Assembly: GCA_002705055.1 (NCBI GenBank)
Contig: PAHY01000027.1
Span: 25,187-89,186 of the forward strand
Reading direction: 5' to 3'
DNA length: 64,000 nt
Source of the DNA: Planctomycetota bacterium
Lineage (GTDB): Bacteria; Planctomycetota; UBA1135
The position numbers and the translations under genes were made by a program. This document shows, in pieces, positions 55,368 to 64,000 of this stretch (its first letter is position 1; each line of letters opens with the position of its first letter). Under the pieces are notes generated by a model, which was not told the DNA's origin, did no database searches, and worked only from the letters and a program-made list of their open reading frames with translations.

Positions 55368-56708
55368 GTGAAGCTGCACACGAAGATCCTGCTCTTCATG
55401 GCGCTGGGCGTTGTGGTCGGTCTGATTCTTCAGGCCACGACTGACGCGACGTACATCAAATCGTCGGTGTCGATCATCAGCGGCGAGGAATACGTGCGCG
55501 AGGTGCTCGATCCGAGCTCGCAACGAGCTCGCTGGATCGCGCCCTTCGACATGATCGCGACCATCTTCATGACGCTGCTGAAGATGCTGATCGTGCCGCT
55601 GATCCTGACCAGCATCGTGGTGGGCGTGGCTTCGCTGGGCTCCGGCAAGGACTTCGGCCGCCTCGGCGCCAAGACGCTGGGCTACTACATGACCACATCG
55701 CTGCTGGCGATCATGACCGGCTTGATCGTGGTCAACATCCTGCAGCCGGGGGTGGGGGCCAATCTGGGCCTGCAGATCCCCGAGAGCTTCGAGCCGGCCA
55801 GCGGCTCGACCTTCGCTGACATCCTCACTCGGATGGTCCCGGCCAACGTCTTCGAGGCCCTGACCCAGAACGGTCAGATGCTGCAGATCATCGTCTTCGC
55901 GCTGATCTTTGGCTTCTTCGTCGCCCGCACCGGCGAGCCGCACGGCAAGCGCGTGCTCGACTTCTTCGAGTCCGCCTTCCAGGTCATGATGAAGGTGGCC
56001 GACTGGGTGCTGTCGATGATCCCGTACGGGGTCTTCGCGCTGATGGTGAAGGTGGTCGGCGAGACCGGCCTCGAGCCCTTCAAGGATCTGCTCTTCTTCA
56101 TGATCGTCGTCGCGGGCACGCTCAGCCTGCACGCGCTGGTCACCCTGCCGCTGCTGCTGAAGTTCGTCGGCAAGATCAGCCCGGCGGGCTGGGCCAAGGC
56201 GATGTCGCCGGCGCTGATGACCGCCTTCTCGAGCTCGTCCTCCTCGATGACCCTCCCGGTCTCGATGGAGGCCGCCGAGCGCCGCGGCGGCGCCAGCAAC
56301 AAGACCGTCAGCTTTGTCCTGCCGCTGGGCGCGACGATCAACATGGACGGCACCGCGCTGTACGAATGCGTCGGCGTGCTGTTCCTGGCGCAGTACTACG
56401 CCAACGCGTCCCCAGCCTTTGATCTGACGCTGGGCATGCAGTTCTTCATCGTCATCACCGCGCTGCTGGCCTCGGTGGGGGCGGCGGGCATCCCCTCGGC
56501 CGGCCTGGTGCTGAAGGCGATGATCCTGAAAGCGCTCGGCCTCCCGGACGACGGGGTGCTGCTGCTGCTGGCGATTGACCGCCCGCTCGACATGATGCGC
56601 ACCGCGGTCAACGTCTGGTCGGATAGCTGCGGCGCGGCCATCATCGGCAAGTCGGAAGGCGATAAGATTCTCGCCGAGCCGGTCCCAGCCGGCTCCGCAT
56701 CGCCATGA
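55368..56708 (+). CDS. Dicarboxylate/amino-acid:cation symporter (DAACS family)
   Basis: This 446-residue transporter has the GltP/DctA fold. The serine-rich hairpin SSSSSSMTLPVSMEAAE near residue 290, the NMDGTALYECVGVLFLAQ substrate motif and DRPLDMMRTAVNVWSDSC near the C-terminus identify the family. It imports glutamate/aspartate or C4-dicarboxylates with Na+ or H+. An extra periplasmic loop (SIISGEEYVREVLDPSSQ) after helix 1 is not typical. The stop overlaps the lon ATG (ATGA), an unexpected pairing. Confidence 0.92.
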   Translation: MKLHTKILLFMALGVVVGLILQATTDATYIKSSVSIISGEEYVREVLDPSSQRARWIAPFDMIATIFMTLLKMLIVPLILTSIVVGVASLGSGKDFGRLGAKTLGYYMTTSLLAIMTGLIVVNILQPGVGANLGLQIPESFEPASGSTFADILTRMVPANVFEALTQNGQMLQIIVFALIFGFFVARTGEPHGKRVLDFFESAFQVMMKVADWVLSMIPYGVFALMVKVVGETGLEPFKDLLFFMIVVAGTLSLHALVTLPLLLKFVGKISPAGWAKAMSPALMTAFSSSSSSMTLPVSMEAAERRGGASNKTVSFVLPLGATINMDGTALYECVGVLFLAQYYANASPAFDLTLGMQFFIVITALLASVGAAGIPSAGLVLKAMILKALGLPDDGVLLLLAIDRPLDMMRTAVNVWSDSCGAAIIGKSEGDKILAEPVPAGSASP

Positions 56709-59185
56709 CGCACGACGGCAAGCCCGACGATCCGGACGACTTCGACCCGCGAGATCTCTTCGGCGGCGTCGACGACATCGACCTCCCCGACGACGGCTCG
56801 GAGGTCCACGAGGCCCTGCAGGAGGCGGCCTCGGAGGTCGCGGCCCTGCCCGCCCTGAAGGACGGCGTGCCGCCGCAGGTGCTGGTGGTCTTTCCGCTGC
56901 GCCGCTCAGTGCCTTTCCCGGGGCTGATCATGCCTGTGGTCGCCGAGGCCGGCCACGAGACGGCCATCATGGAACAGGCGCTGGCGCAAGGGCGCTACGT
57001 GGGCCTGCTGCATGCCCCGGGCATGGACGAGGGCGGCCGGGTGCGCAAGCGCGGTGACTTCGCTCACACGGGCGTCCTGGCCGAGGTCCATAAGCGCCTC
57101 AAGCTGCCCGACGGCAACTCGAACTACGTCTGCCGCGGCGTGCGCCGCTTCGTGGTCGAGCGCTTCATGAAGATCAAAGGCGTGCCGGTGGCGCGCGTCT
57201 CCTACCCGGAAGAGGTCTACCCTTCCGGCGACGAAACCGAAGCGCTGGCCCGCAACGTGCTGGCGCTGTCGCAGAAGGTCGCCAGCCACAACCCCAGTCT
57301 GGGGGACGGCTTCAATCTGGCGGCGCTCAACATTGATCCGGCGGGCAGCCTGGCCGATTTCTCGGCGGCTTATCTGCTGCGTGACGCCGAGGCCAAGCAG
57401 CCGGTGCTCGACGAACTGGATGTCCGCGAGCGGCTGCGCATCGTCGACGAAGCGCTGACCCGCGAGCTGGTCACCCTCGAGCTGGGCGATCGCATTCAGC
57501 AGGAGATCCGCGAGCGGATCGAGGAGCAGCAGAAGGAGTTCTTCCTGCGCGAGCAGATCAAGATCATCCGTCGCGAACTGGGCGAAGAGAAAGAACCCAC
57601 CGAGGCTGACCGCGAAGAGTTCCTGCGTCGCCTCGACGAAGGCGACTACCCCGAAGAGGTCGAGGCCAAGATCCGTGAGGAGCTGCAGCGGCTGTCGATG
57701 GTGCCGACCATGTCGGCGGAATACCCGGTGGTCCGCAACTACGTCGAGTGGCTATTGGAGCTTCCGTGGAACGTGTCGAGCGATGATCGCATCGATCTCG
57801 ACAAGGCCGAGCGCCTGCTAGACCGCGACCACTACGGCCTGCGCGACGCCAAGGAGCGCATCCTCGAGTTCCTCGGCGTGCGCAAGATGCGCCCGGAGCA
57901 CAGCGGGGCGATTCTCTGCTTCGCGGGCCCTCCCGGGGTGGGCAAGACTTCGCTGGCGATGTCGATCGCCGAGTCGATGGGGCGTAAGTTGGAGCGCATG
58001 AGCCTCGGGGGCATGCGCGATGAGGCCGAGATCAAGGGCCACCGCCGCACCTATGTGGGCGCGCTGCCCGGCCGGATCATGCAAATGCTGCGCCGCGCCG
58101 AGACCAACAACCCGGTCATCGTGCTCGACGAGGTCGACAAGCTGGGCAGCGACTTCCGCGGCGATCCTTCGAGCGCGCTGCTCGAGGTGCTGGATCCGGC
58201 GCAGAACGACAAGTTCCTCGATCTCTACCTGGACCTGCCCTTCGACCTGTCGCGGGTCATGTTTATCGCCACGGCCAACGTGCTTGAGCAGATCCCGGGG
58301 CCGCTGCGCGACCGGATGGAGATCATCCATCTGCCGGGTTACGTCACCGCCGAGAAGGTGCAGATCGCGCGCCGTCACCTGGTGCCGCGGCAGCTCTCCG
58401 AGCACGGGCTGGATCCCAAAAAGCTGAAGCTGCCGGTGGCTGCGCTGCGCGCGATCGTCAACGGCTACACGCGCGAAGCAGGGGTGCGCGGGCTCGACAA
58501 GGCCATCGCTCGGGTCTGCCGGAAGCGCACTCTAGAAGTAGCGCGGCGCAAGCGGCCCAAGCCCGAGATCGGCCCCGATCTCCTGCCCAAGTACCTGGGG
58601 CCGCGCAAGTTCAACGATGACCCGGTGCGGCTGCGCCCCGACGTGGGGGTGGCGCTGGGTCTGGCCTACACCGGCTACGGCGGCGAGGTGCTCGAGATCG
58701 AGTGCGTCTCGGTCAAGGATCAGGGCAGCGGCAACGTGCGCTACACCGGCTCGCTCGGCGATGTCATGTCCGAGTCCTGCCGCATCGCGCACAGCTTCCT
58801 GCGTTCACGCTGCAAAGCCTTCGGGCTCGAAGCCTGCGGCATTCACGAGCGCGAACTGCACGTCCACTTCCCCGCCGGCGCGGTGCCCAAGGACGGCCCG
58901 TCCGCGGGGATCGCGATCACCACCGCGATGCTCTCGCAGCTGCTCGGCAAGCGCCCCAAGGCGCGGCTCGCGATGACCGGAGAGATCACGCTTACCGGCG
59001 AAGTGCTGCCGGTCGGCGGGATCCGCGAGAAGGTGCTGGCCGCCAAGCGCTACGGCATGAAGACGGTCCTGCTGCCTTCTGAGAATGCCTCCGATGTGGA
59101 AGAGCTGGATCCGGCTTGGACGCGGGGGCTGGTGTTCCACTTCGTCGAGCATTTTGATGAGGTGGTGGAATTGGTTTTGAGGTAG
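56705..59185 (+). CDS. lon: ATP-dependent protease Lon
   Basis: This 826-residue AAA+ protease has an N-terminal substrate domain (residues ~55-260), the LREQIKIIRRELGE coiled linker, Walker A GPPGVGKTS near 409, Walker B VIVLDEVDKLG and a protease domain with the Ser733/Lys776 dyad (KDGPSAGIAITTAM, GGIREKVLAAKR). The dyad spacing of 43 residues equals that of E. coli Lon. The first ~50 residues are acidic and extra. It degrades damaged and regulatory proteins. Co-translation with the symporter is unusual; no heat-shock element was recognised. Confidence 0.95.
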   Translation: MTHDGKPDDPDDFDPRDLFGGVDDIDLPDDGSEVHEALQEAASEVAALPALKDGVPPQVLVVFPLRRSVPFPGLIMPVVAEAGHETAIMEQALAQGRYVGLLHAPGMDEGGRVRKRGDFAHTGVLAEVHKRLKLPDGNSNYVCRGVRRFVVERFMKIKGVPVARVSYPEEVYPSGDETEALARNVLALSQKVASHNPSLGDGFNLAALNIDPAGSLADFSAAYLLRDAEAKQPVLDELDVRERLRIVDEALTRELVTLELGDRIQQEIRERIEEQQKEFFLREQIKIIRRELGEEKEPTEADREEFLRRLDEGDYPEEVEAKIREELQRLSMVPTMSAEYPVVRNYVEWLLELPWNVSSDDRIDLDKAERLLDRDHYGLRDAKERILEFLGVRKMRPEHSGAILCFAGPPGVGKTSLAMSIAESMGRKLERMSLGGMRDEAEIKGHRRTYVGALPGRIMQMLRRAETNNPVIVLDEVDKLGSDFRGDPSSALLEVLDPAQNDKFLDLYLDLPFDLSRVMFIATANVLEQIPGPLRDRMEIIHLPGYVTAEKVQIARRHLVPRQLSEHGLDPKKLKLPVAALRAIVNGYTREAGVRGLDKAIARVCRKRTLEVARRKRPKPEIGPDLLPKYLGPRKFNDDPVRLRPDVGVALGLAYTGYGGEVLEIECVSVKDQGSGNVRYTGSLGDVMSESCRIAHSFLRSRCKAFGLEACGIHERELHVHFPAGAVPKDGPSAGIAITTAMLSQLLGKRPKARLAMTGEITLTGEVLPVGGIREKVLAAKRYGMKTVLLPSENASDVEELDPAWTRGLVFHFVEHFDEVVELVLR

Positions 59186-59199
59186 GGAGGGACGGGGCC

Positions 59200-59281
59200 T
59201 GCCACGGTGCAGGCTCGCGGAAAAGCGGTCGGCGCACTGCGTGCGCCTCCAACGCTTTTCGCTCGCTTGCACCGGGCGCGG
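59200..59281 (+). repeat. Covarying palindromic repeat, copy 3A (orientation A)
   Basis: It starts 15 bases after the lon stop. Arms CGGTGCA (59205-59211) and TGCACCG (59268-59274) differ from copy 1A, and the inner stem is GGCGCAC/GTGCGCC instead of GGCGCGC/GCGCGCC, yet every pair is kept. The core GCGGAAAAGCGGTCGGC and CCTCCAACGCTTTTCGC is conserved. Confidence 0.85.
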
Positions 59282-59373
59282 CCCCTCCTTCCCGTGGCCT
59301 CGGACCGCTCCCGTCACTCTGCATCAGGAACAGGTGGGGTGGTCGAGGGGAGTGGAGGGAGTGGCCCCGTGCT
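59282..59373. other. Spacer inside repeat pair 3, no gene seen
   Basis: This 92-bp stretch has CCTCGGACCGCTCCC in its first half and GTCGAGGGGAGTGGAGGGAG in its second, again loosely complementary, as in pair 1. No coding character is seen. Confidence 0.5.
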
Positions 59374-59457
59374 TGCGCCCGGTGCGGAGTCGCGAAGAGC
59401 GTAGGAGGCCGGCGTAGCCGGCCGACCGCTCTCTCGCGATCCCGCACCGTGGCAAAG
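59374..59457 (-). repeat. Covarying palindromic repeat, copy 3B (orientation B)
   Basis: Arms CGGTGCGG (59380-59387) and CCGCACCG (59442-59449) pair. The core stem is AAGAGCG against CGCTCT, where other copies have AAAAGCG against CGCTTTT, so both sides changed. GCCGGCGTAGCCGGC forms the inner stem. It ends 36 bases before the peptidase start. Confidence 0.85.
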
Positions 59458-59480
59458 CACACACCCCACACCCCATCCGC

Positions 59481-59486
59481 TACCCT
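59481..59486 (+). promoter_or_regulatory. -10 box TACCCT for the peptidase gene
   Basis: TACCCT is followed by ACTCCC and ATG 59493. As at 1358 and 3572, the box lies between a B-type repeat and the start codon, after a CACACCCCA stretch. Confidence 0.45.
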
Positions 59487-59492
59487 ACTCCC

Positions 59493-60863
59493 ATGCTTCG
59501 TCGCGCCGTTCTGGTGGCCACCCTCCTCGGGTGCACCTCGCCGCATCGCGCGGCGGATCCTGCGCAGACGGCGATGGCGCTGGCTCCGCCGAGTCCGGTG
59601 CGGATCGAGCTGCCGGCCAGCGCCGAGGGATGGCGCGGCGCGCTCGAAACGGATGCGCGCGAGCTCGAGACGCTGCTGGATCAGGTCCTGGAGCGCTGGC
59701 CGCGCGAAGGCACCGGGGAGCTGCGCCTGGTGGTGCTGCCCAGCCCGGCTGCGGCGGTTGCCTGGGCGGAGCGCGCGGGGCTGGCGGGCGACGCGCGGGT
59801 GCCGCGCACCCATCCGCGCGCGCGGCTGGCCGTCGTGCCGATGGTGCGCGAGGATCGGCTGATGACGCAGCGCGTGGTGCCCCCGCGCACGCTGCGCGAG
59901 ACGATTCGGCATGAGATGGCCCACCTGCTGATGCTCGATCGTCCCGGCCTGGCCGAGGCGCCGCGCTGGTTTCATGAAGGCCTCGCCGAGGCTTGGGTCG
60001 GGCTGCGCGAGATCTCGGCGGTGGACGGGCGCAGCCACGCGCTCGGCGCCTGCTGGGAGTCGGCCTTGCAGGACCGCGCGCAGGCCCGTCCGGCGGGCGC
60101 GGTGCAGGAGGTGATCGCGGCCATGCCGATCGAGCTGCAGTACACCGCTTGGGCCTCCCTGGTGCTGCAGTGTCTGGCGGTCGACCCCGGGCAGCGGCCC
60201 TGGGAAGCCGCCGTCGCCCATCCCAGCCTCGCCTCGTTCCTGGCGGACCGCTCCGCGGCGGCGCTGCGTGCGGGCGCCGAAGCGGCGCCGGGGAGTCCAG
60301 GATTCCTCTCCCGGTTGCCGCGTCCGCTGGGCCGCGATGTCGACTTCGTCGCCGGGGGGCGCAGCGTGCTGCTCGCCGCCGCGGATGGCGAGACGGTCGG
60401 GCTGGAAGCTCGGGCCTGGTACGGGGCCGAGGCGCTGCGGATGCGCGCGCGCGTCGGGCGCACCGGCGAGCCGCTGGCCGAGATCCTGCTCGGCCCGCCC
60501 GGGGCGGAGCAGGTGGCGCGCGTCCGCCTGAACGGCTTCGGCGGGCTGGTCGCCGCCTGGGAGTCGCGCGAGGCGCCGCCGCGGCGGGCGCATGTCGGCC
60601 GCCTCGACGCCGGCGACCTCGACCGCTGGCGCGATCTCGATATCCGCCTCCTGCGCCGCGAGGAGTGGGGCCACCCCGACGACCTGGGCGAGTCCACCCA
60701 CGCGCTGCTGCTGCAGCGGAGCGGCGGGTCGTTTCGCGCGCTGATGCCGCTCCCGCCCGGCGTCGAGCCCCGCCCCGATGCTCCCTGGCTGCTCGAGTTT
60801 CGGGTCCGGCATGGCGTATTCGAGGTCGTGGGAGAGTCCCCGCTGATCGCCGCGCTGCGATAA
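59493..60863 (+). CDS. Gluzincin-type metallopeptidase, secreted or lipid-anchored
   Basis: This 456-residue protein has a short signal with a possible lipobox (LVATLLGCTS). ETIRHEMAHLLM provides HExxH at residues 140-144, and PRWFHEGLAEAW supplies the third zinc ligand Glu162, as in the peptidase MA-like/M1-like gluzincins. The C-terminal half (residues ~260-456) is beta-rich and unassigned, with FRVRHGVFEVVGESPL at the end. It probably cleaves envelope or extracellular proteins. It follows repeat pair 3, and its stop codon overlaps the -10 box of sppA. Confidence 0.75.
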   Translation: MLRRAVLVATLLGCTSPHRAADPAQTAMALAPPSPVRIELPASAEGWRGALETDARELETLLDQVLERWPREGTGELRLVVLPSPAAAVAWAERAGLAGDARVPRTHPRARLAVVPMVREDRLMTQRVVPPRTLRETIRHEMAHLLMLDRPGLAEAPRWFHEGLAEAWVGLREISAVDGRSHALGACWESALQDRAQARPAGAVQEVIAAMPIELQYTAWASLVLQCLAVDPGQRPWEAAVAHPSLASFLADRSAAALRAGAEAAPGSPGFLSRLPRPLGRDVDFVAGGRSVLLAAADGETVGLEARAWYGAEALRMRARVGRTGEPLAEILLGPPGAEQVARVRLNGFGGLVAAWESREAPPRRAHVGRLDAGDLDRWRDLDIRLLRREEWGHPDDLGESTHALLLQRSGGSFRALMPLPPGVEPRPDAPWLLEFRVRHGVFEVVGESPLIAALR

Positions 60864-60864
60864 T
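60859..60864 (+). promoter_or_regulatory. -10 box GATAAT for sppA, overlapping the upstream stop codon
   Basis: GATAAT includes the TAA stop of the peptidase gene and is followed by CCGCCC and ATG 60871, a 6-base gap. It may allow sppA to be expressed apart from the peptidase gene. Confidence 0.4.
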
Positions 60865-60870
60865 CCGCCC

Positions 60871-62646
60871 ATGCTTCGCTTCCTGCGCGAGGTCTTTGCC
60901 AGCGCGCTCGGCGTCTTGATCGCCGGGCTGATCGTGCTGTTCCTCATCATCGGCGGCATGCCCGCCGGGCCGCTGGAAGGAGTGCCCGAGCGCGCCGTGC
61001 TGGTGCTCGATCCTTCGCTGCCGTACGTCGACAACCCGGTCCCGATCTCGGTCGGAGATCTGGTCTTCGGTGGCGGCGAGACCTCGCGGGTGCCGCTCGC
61101 GCGGGTCCGCGATGCGCTGCGCGCCGCGGCCCAGGACGAGCGCATCGTCGGCCTGGAGCTGACCGGCGTCGTCGCGCCGATGGGCTGGGCGAGTCTGAGC
61201 GCGTTGCGCGCCGAGATCGTGCGCTTCGCCGCGAGCGGCAAGCCGGTCATGGCTGACTTCGCCCGTTACGACGAGGACGCGATCTATCTGGCTTCGGCGG
61301 CGGCTCAGGTGTATCTGCCGCCGCTCGGTGAGGTCGAATGGAACGGCTCCGCCGCCGAGCTCGAGTACCTCGCGCGCGCGCTGGAGCTGGCCGGAATCGA
61401 GGTGCAGGTGACGCGCGTCGGCGAGTACAAATCTGCCGTCGAGCCTTACCTGGATCAGCAGATGAGCGCCGCCAACCGCGAGCAGATCCAGACGATTCTG
61501 CAGCAGCAGGAAGACGCGCTGCTGGCCGCGGTCGCGGAGGGCCGCGCGCTGGAAGATGAGAGCGCACTGCGCGCGGCGTTGCGCGAGGACGGCCTGCTGG
61601 CGCCCGATCGCGCCGCCGAGCTGGGGCTGGTCGACGGGGTCCGCTACTGGGATGAGGTGGCCGGAGAACTGCGCGACTGGACGGGCGACGACGGCGCCGG
61701 CGAAGACGGCGACCTGGCTTACAGCAACATCAGCCTGGAGGAGTACCTGCTCGATCCGGTCTGCGCGCCCGACGAGTTCCTCGCGGGGGCCACCGTCGCG
61801 GTGGTTTACGCCGAGGGCGATGTGGTCGATGGCGGCGGCCCAGGACAGGTCGCAGCCAACGAGCTGGTGCCTCAGCTGGCCGCGCTGCGCGAGGACGAGG
61901 AGGTCGCCGCCGTGGTGCTGCGCATCAACAGCCCGGGCGGCAGCGCCTCGGCGTCGGAGTTCATCCTGCGCGAGGTCGAGCTGCTGGCCGCCGAGAAGCC
62001 GCTGATCGTGTCGATGGGCGATGTGGCGGCGAGCGGTGGCTACTGGATCGCCGCGCGGGCCAATGAGATCTACGCCGATCCGGGGACGATCACCGGCTCG
62101 ATCGGGGTCTTCAGCATGTTCCCGAACATCGCGACCCTGGCGGACCGGCTCGGGGTCGACATCGAGACCGTCGAGACCGGCCCGCACGCCGGCATGTTCT
62201 CCTTCTATCGCCCGCTCGCACCCGAGACGCTGGCGATCTTTCAGGCCTCGGTGGATCGGGTCTACGAGGACTTCCTCACCCGCGTCGCGGCAGGCCGCGG
62301 CCTCGAGCGCGACGCGGTGCATGCGATCGCGCAGGGGCGCGTGTGGACCGGACGCGACGCGCAGACGCTGGGCCTGGTCGATGAGCTGGGTGGCCTGCCC
62401 GCCGCCATCCAGCGCGCCGCGGATCTGGCCGGCCTGAAGGAGGGCTACGCCACCTGGCATCTCTACCACGAGCAGGACGAGTGGGAGGCGCTGCTCGACT
62501 CCTGGCTGCGCGAAGCCGACCCGCTGGCGCAGCTGCCGGTCGATGGCCTGACGGCGCGCGCCCGGACGGTGCTGCGGGCCTGCAGCCGCGCGCAGAATGC
62601 CCGCGGGGTGTGGGCGCGCCTGCCCTTCGAGCTACGCCGGAAGTAG
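60871..62646 (+). CDS. sppA: Signal peptide peptidase SppA, long (67 kDa) type
   Basis: This 591-residue membrane-bound serine protease has an N-terminal anchor (ALGVLIAGLIVLFLIIGG) and two tandem ClpP-like domains. The catalytic Lys187 is in VGEYKSAVEPYLDQQMS and the nucleophile Ser388 in SMGDVAASGGYWIAARA, the same arrangement as in E. coli SppA where Lys and Ser lie in different domains. INSPGGSASASE and GTITGSIGVFSMFP are also typical. It clears cleaved signal peptides, in keeping with the heavy secretion load here. Its 3' end overlaps the convergent glycosyltransferase gene by 15 bases. Confidence 0.93.
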   Translation: MLRFLREVFASALGVLIAGLIVLFLIIGGMPAGPLEGVPERAVLVLDPSLPYVDNPVPISVGDLVFGGGETSRVPLARVRDALRAAAQDERIVGLELTGVVAPMGWASLSALRAEIVRFAASGKPVMADFARYDEDAIYLASAAAQVYLPPLGEVEWNGSAAELEYLARALELAGIEVQVTRVGEYKSAVEPYLDQQMSAANREQIQTILQQQEDALLAAVAEGRALEDESALRAALREDGLLAPDRAAELGLVDGVRYWDEVAGELRDWTGDDGAGEDGDLAYSNISLEEYLLDPVCAPDEFLAGATVAVVYAEGDVVDGGGPGQVAANELVPQLAALREDEEVAAVVLRINSPGGSASASEFILREVELLAAEKPLIVSMGDVAASGGYWIAARANEIYADPGTITGSIGVFSMFPNIATLADRLGVDIETVETGPHAGMFSFYRPLAPETLAIFQASVDRVYEDFLTRVAAGRGLERDAVHAIAQGRVWTGRDAQTLGLVDELGGLPAAIQRAADLAGLKEGYATWHLYHEQDEWEALLDSWLREADPLAQLPVDGLTARARTVLRACSRAQNARGVWARLPFELRRK

Positions 62647-63702
62647 GGTCAGCGCACGCTCGGCGACCCGCTCGGGCAGCAGCGCGTCCATCGAGGCGGC
62701 GCGCTGGCTGCGATCGCGTGGCGGCGGCTCTTCGTCGCCGTCGATCGCCCGCAGGGTGTGCGCCCGCGGCCCGGGCGGCGCGAAACGAACCGGATCGGTC
62801 GGACCGTAGAGCGCCAGCACCGGATTGCCGCGCAGCGCCGCGAGGTGCAGCGGGCCGCTGTCGGTGCCGATCAGCAGCTGCGCCTGATCCAGCAGCGCCA
62901 TCAGGTGATCCAGGCTGGGCGTGGCGGGGGCCAGCGTGGCCGAGCCCTCCGCGGCGATCAGGATCTGCTCGGCGCGCGCGCGCTCGGCCGGCGTCCACAG
63001 CAGCCGCGGCCGCTTGCCGGCCTGGCGCAGCTGCTTGCAGAGCGCTCCCCAGTGCTCGATCGGCCACTCCTTGTCGCGACCGTAGGGAGTGAAGCCGTGG
63101 TGGAGCAGGACGAATTCCGGGGTGTCGGCCTCGATCGCGGCGAGGATCTCGCGGACGGCGCTGGCTTCGAGCGGCCAGGGGGCGACGGTCGGGGGCGCGG
63201 CCGAGGCCTCGATGCCCTGTTCACGTAGAAAGCACCGCACCAGCTCGAAATCGCGCTGCGCGCGCGGCACCCGGCCCGGGTCGGGGACGCGGAGGTGGTA
63301 GCGCTTCGAGGCGCCCTCCTTCGAGACGCCCCGGTCAAAGCCGATCCGCAGCCTCGCGTCGACCTGCTGCAGCTGCAGCGAGCTCTTCAGATTGCCCTGG
63401 AAGTCGAGCGCGGCGTCGTAGCGGGGAAGATTGCGCAAGGTGCGCAGATGGCCCCACATGGCGCGCAGGCCGCCGCCGAGCCCGCCCGGCTTGCCGATGC
63501 CCGAGTTCTGCCACTGCTTGCGCGGGAAGACCAGCACCTCGTCGATCAGCGGCAGGCTGCGGACCAGACCTTCGAAGCGGTCCTCGACCAGCCAGTCGAT
63601 CTGCGCCTGCGGAAACTGCGCGCGCAGCGCCGCGACCGCCGGCACCGCAAAGACCACATCACCGAGCGCGCTGAGTCGGGCGACGAGGAGGCGCTCGGTC
63701 AT
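62632..63702 (-). CDS. Glycosyltransferase family 9 (heptosyltransferase-like)
   Basis: This 356-residue GT-B enzyme opens with LLVARLSALGDVVFAVPAVAAL, the WaaC/WaaF signature, and carries ALDFQGNLKSSL and the nucleotide-heptose site LLIGTDSGPLHLAALRGNPVLALYGPTDP. It should add heptose (from ADP-heptose) to the inner LPS core. The neighbouring gene is a Kdo-kinase-like protein, which supports an LPS role and hence an outer membrane. TATCTT lies six bases before its ATG. Confidence 0.9.
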   Translation of the reverse strand: MTERLLVARLSALGDVVFAVPAVAALRAQFPQAQIDWLVEDRFEGLVRSLPLIDEVLVFPRKQWQNSGIGKPGGLGGGLRAMWGHLRTLRNLPRYDAALDFQGNLKSSLQLQQVDARLRIGFDRGVSKEGASKRYHLRVPDPGRVPRAQRDFELVRCFLREQGIEASAAPPTVAPWPLEASAVREILAAIEADTPEFVLLHHGFTPYGRDKEWPIEHWGALCKQLRQAGKRPRLLWTPAERARAEQILIAAEGSATLAPATPSLDHLMALLDQAQLLIGTDSGPLHLAALRGNPVLALYGPTDPVRFAPPGPRAHTLRAIDGDEEPPPRDRSQRAASMDALLPERVAERALTLLPA

Positions 63703-63708
63703 CCGCGG

Positions 63709-63714
63709 AAGATA
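63709..63714 (-). promoter_or_regulatory. -10 box TATCTT for the GT9 gene
   Basis: On the minus strand TATCTT is followed by CCGCGG and the ATG at 63702, a 6-base gap. It overlaps the -10 box of the divergent kinase-like gene. Confidence 0.5.
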
Positions 63715-63718
63715 CCAT
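63713..63718 (+). promoter_or_regulatory. -10 box TACCAT for the kinase-like gene
   Basis: TACCAT is followed by TGCCGAC and ATG 63726, a 7-base gap. The two divergent starts are only 23 bases apart, so the two boxes overlap on opposite strands and cannot both be occupied at once. Confidence 0.45.
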
Positions 63719-63725
63719 TGCCGAC

Positions 63726-64000
63726 ATGGCGAAACTGCCCGCGCCGACCCTGCACGAGGCCCCGGGACGCCGGCTTTGGCTGGCTCCCGGCCTCGAAGGC
63801 GAGGATCCCGCGGCCTGGCTGGCCGGCGGGGTCGATGCGCTCGAGCAGCGCGCCCAGCAGACGGGCGAAGGCCGCGTGCTGGGCAAAGGCCGCGGCGCCG
63901 CGCGCGCGCTGAGGCTCGGCGGACGGCCCGGCGTGTGGCGGCACAATCGGCACGGCGGGGCGCTTGGGGCTTGGCTCGCGGAGCCGAAGCCGAAGTTGCT
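63726..64000 (+). CDS. Kdo kinase/WaaP-like protein, 3' truncated by window end
   Basis: The first ~91 residues are visible (MAKLPAPTLHEAPGRRLWLA...). LGKGRGAARALRLGGRPG and VWRHNRHGGALGAWLAEPKP resemble the N-lobe of 3-deoxy-D-manno-octulosonic acid kinases and the WaaP/lipopolysaccharide kinase group, which phosphorylate the LPS inner core. The divergent GT9 gene supports that reading. The catalytic loop lies outside the window, so the call is provisional. Confidence 0.65.
   Translation, partial: MAKLPAPTLHEAPGRRLWLAPGLEGEDPAAWLAGGVDALEQRAQQTGEGRVLGKGRGAARALRLGGRPGVWRHNRHGGALGAWLAEPKPKL

Noticed and set aside
59485..62469. 994-codon minus-strand open frame opposite the peptidase and sppA
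   Set aside because: Its translation becomes Arg/Pro/Ala-only over long stretches, while both plus-strand genes have catalytic motifs.

Overview
The window reads as chromosomal DNA from a GC-rich (about two thirds G+C by eye), Gram-negative-type bacterium, most likely a planctomycete or a close relative. This is inferred, not proven. The pointers are a DUF1800 protein, several large secreted FG-GAP/VCBS and beta-propeller proteins with similar C-terminal beta domains, lipoproteins with clear lipoboxes plus lgt, and an LPS-type GT9 transferase next to a Kdo/WaaP-type kinase. There is no phage, plasmid, CRISPR or transposase gene, so this looks like core and lineage-specific chromosome. Genes are tightly packed: many start/stop overlaps (ATGA, TGATG), and several convergent pairs share stop-codon bases.

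Layout. 1-9 kb: BrkB/YihY membrane protein, DUF1800 protein, VOC protein and a ~1,400-residue repeat surface protein, separated by a family of palindromic repeats. 9-15 kb: a co-directional run of SanA/YdcF-like protein, VOC-GNAT fusion, and a MacAB-type exporter (adaptor, two FtsX-like permeases, ATPase). 15-18 kb: modABC molybdate importer, then a secreted lyase-like protein. 18-27 kb: FG-GAP proteins, a TPR lipoprotein, a large MscS/MscK channel and tRNA-Pro(TGG). 27-36 kb: lipase-like hydrolase, an enzyme-I-like protein with an altered active site, thrB, fusA, a degenerate Tex-like S1 protein and an RNase HII-like protein. 36-43 kb: lgt, a Pus10-type pseudouridine synthase (unusual in a bacterium), a FabZ-like dehydratase, a MATE transporter, a carboxypeptidase-regulatory-like protein and two paralogous lipoproteins.

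43-52 kb is the most distinctive block: a small ribbon-helix-helix protein, ATP sulfurylase, a sulfatase-fold protein, APS kinase, two large alkaline-phosphatase-superfamily proteins (one membrane-anchored, one a lipoprotein), a second small RHH-like protein and a membrane protein, all on one strand. It can make PAPS but carries no recognisable sulfate-reduction gene or sulfotransferase, so I read it as a candidate envelope-modification system. Both small RHH-like proteins and the two lipoproteins upstream end in an LGY tail, which ties them together.

52-64 kb: a tandem pair of secreted propeller proteins, a dicarboxylate/amino-acid symporter coupled to lon, a gluzincin-type peptidase, SppA, a GT9 heptosyltransferase and a truncated Kdo-kinase-like gene at the right edge.

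Three non-coding patterns cut across the window. Many genes have a TANNNT box 6-8 bases before the start codon, which points to leaderless transcripts. Seven palindromic repeats show compensatory base changes in their arms. Two 161-162 bp elements have 23-bp terminal inverted repeats and resemble MITEs.
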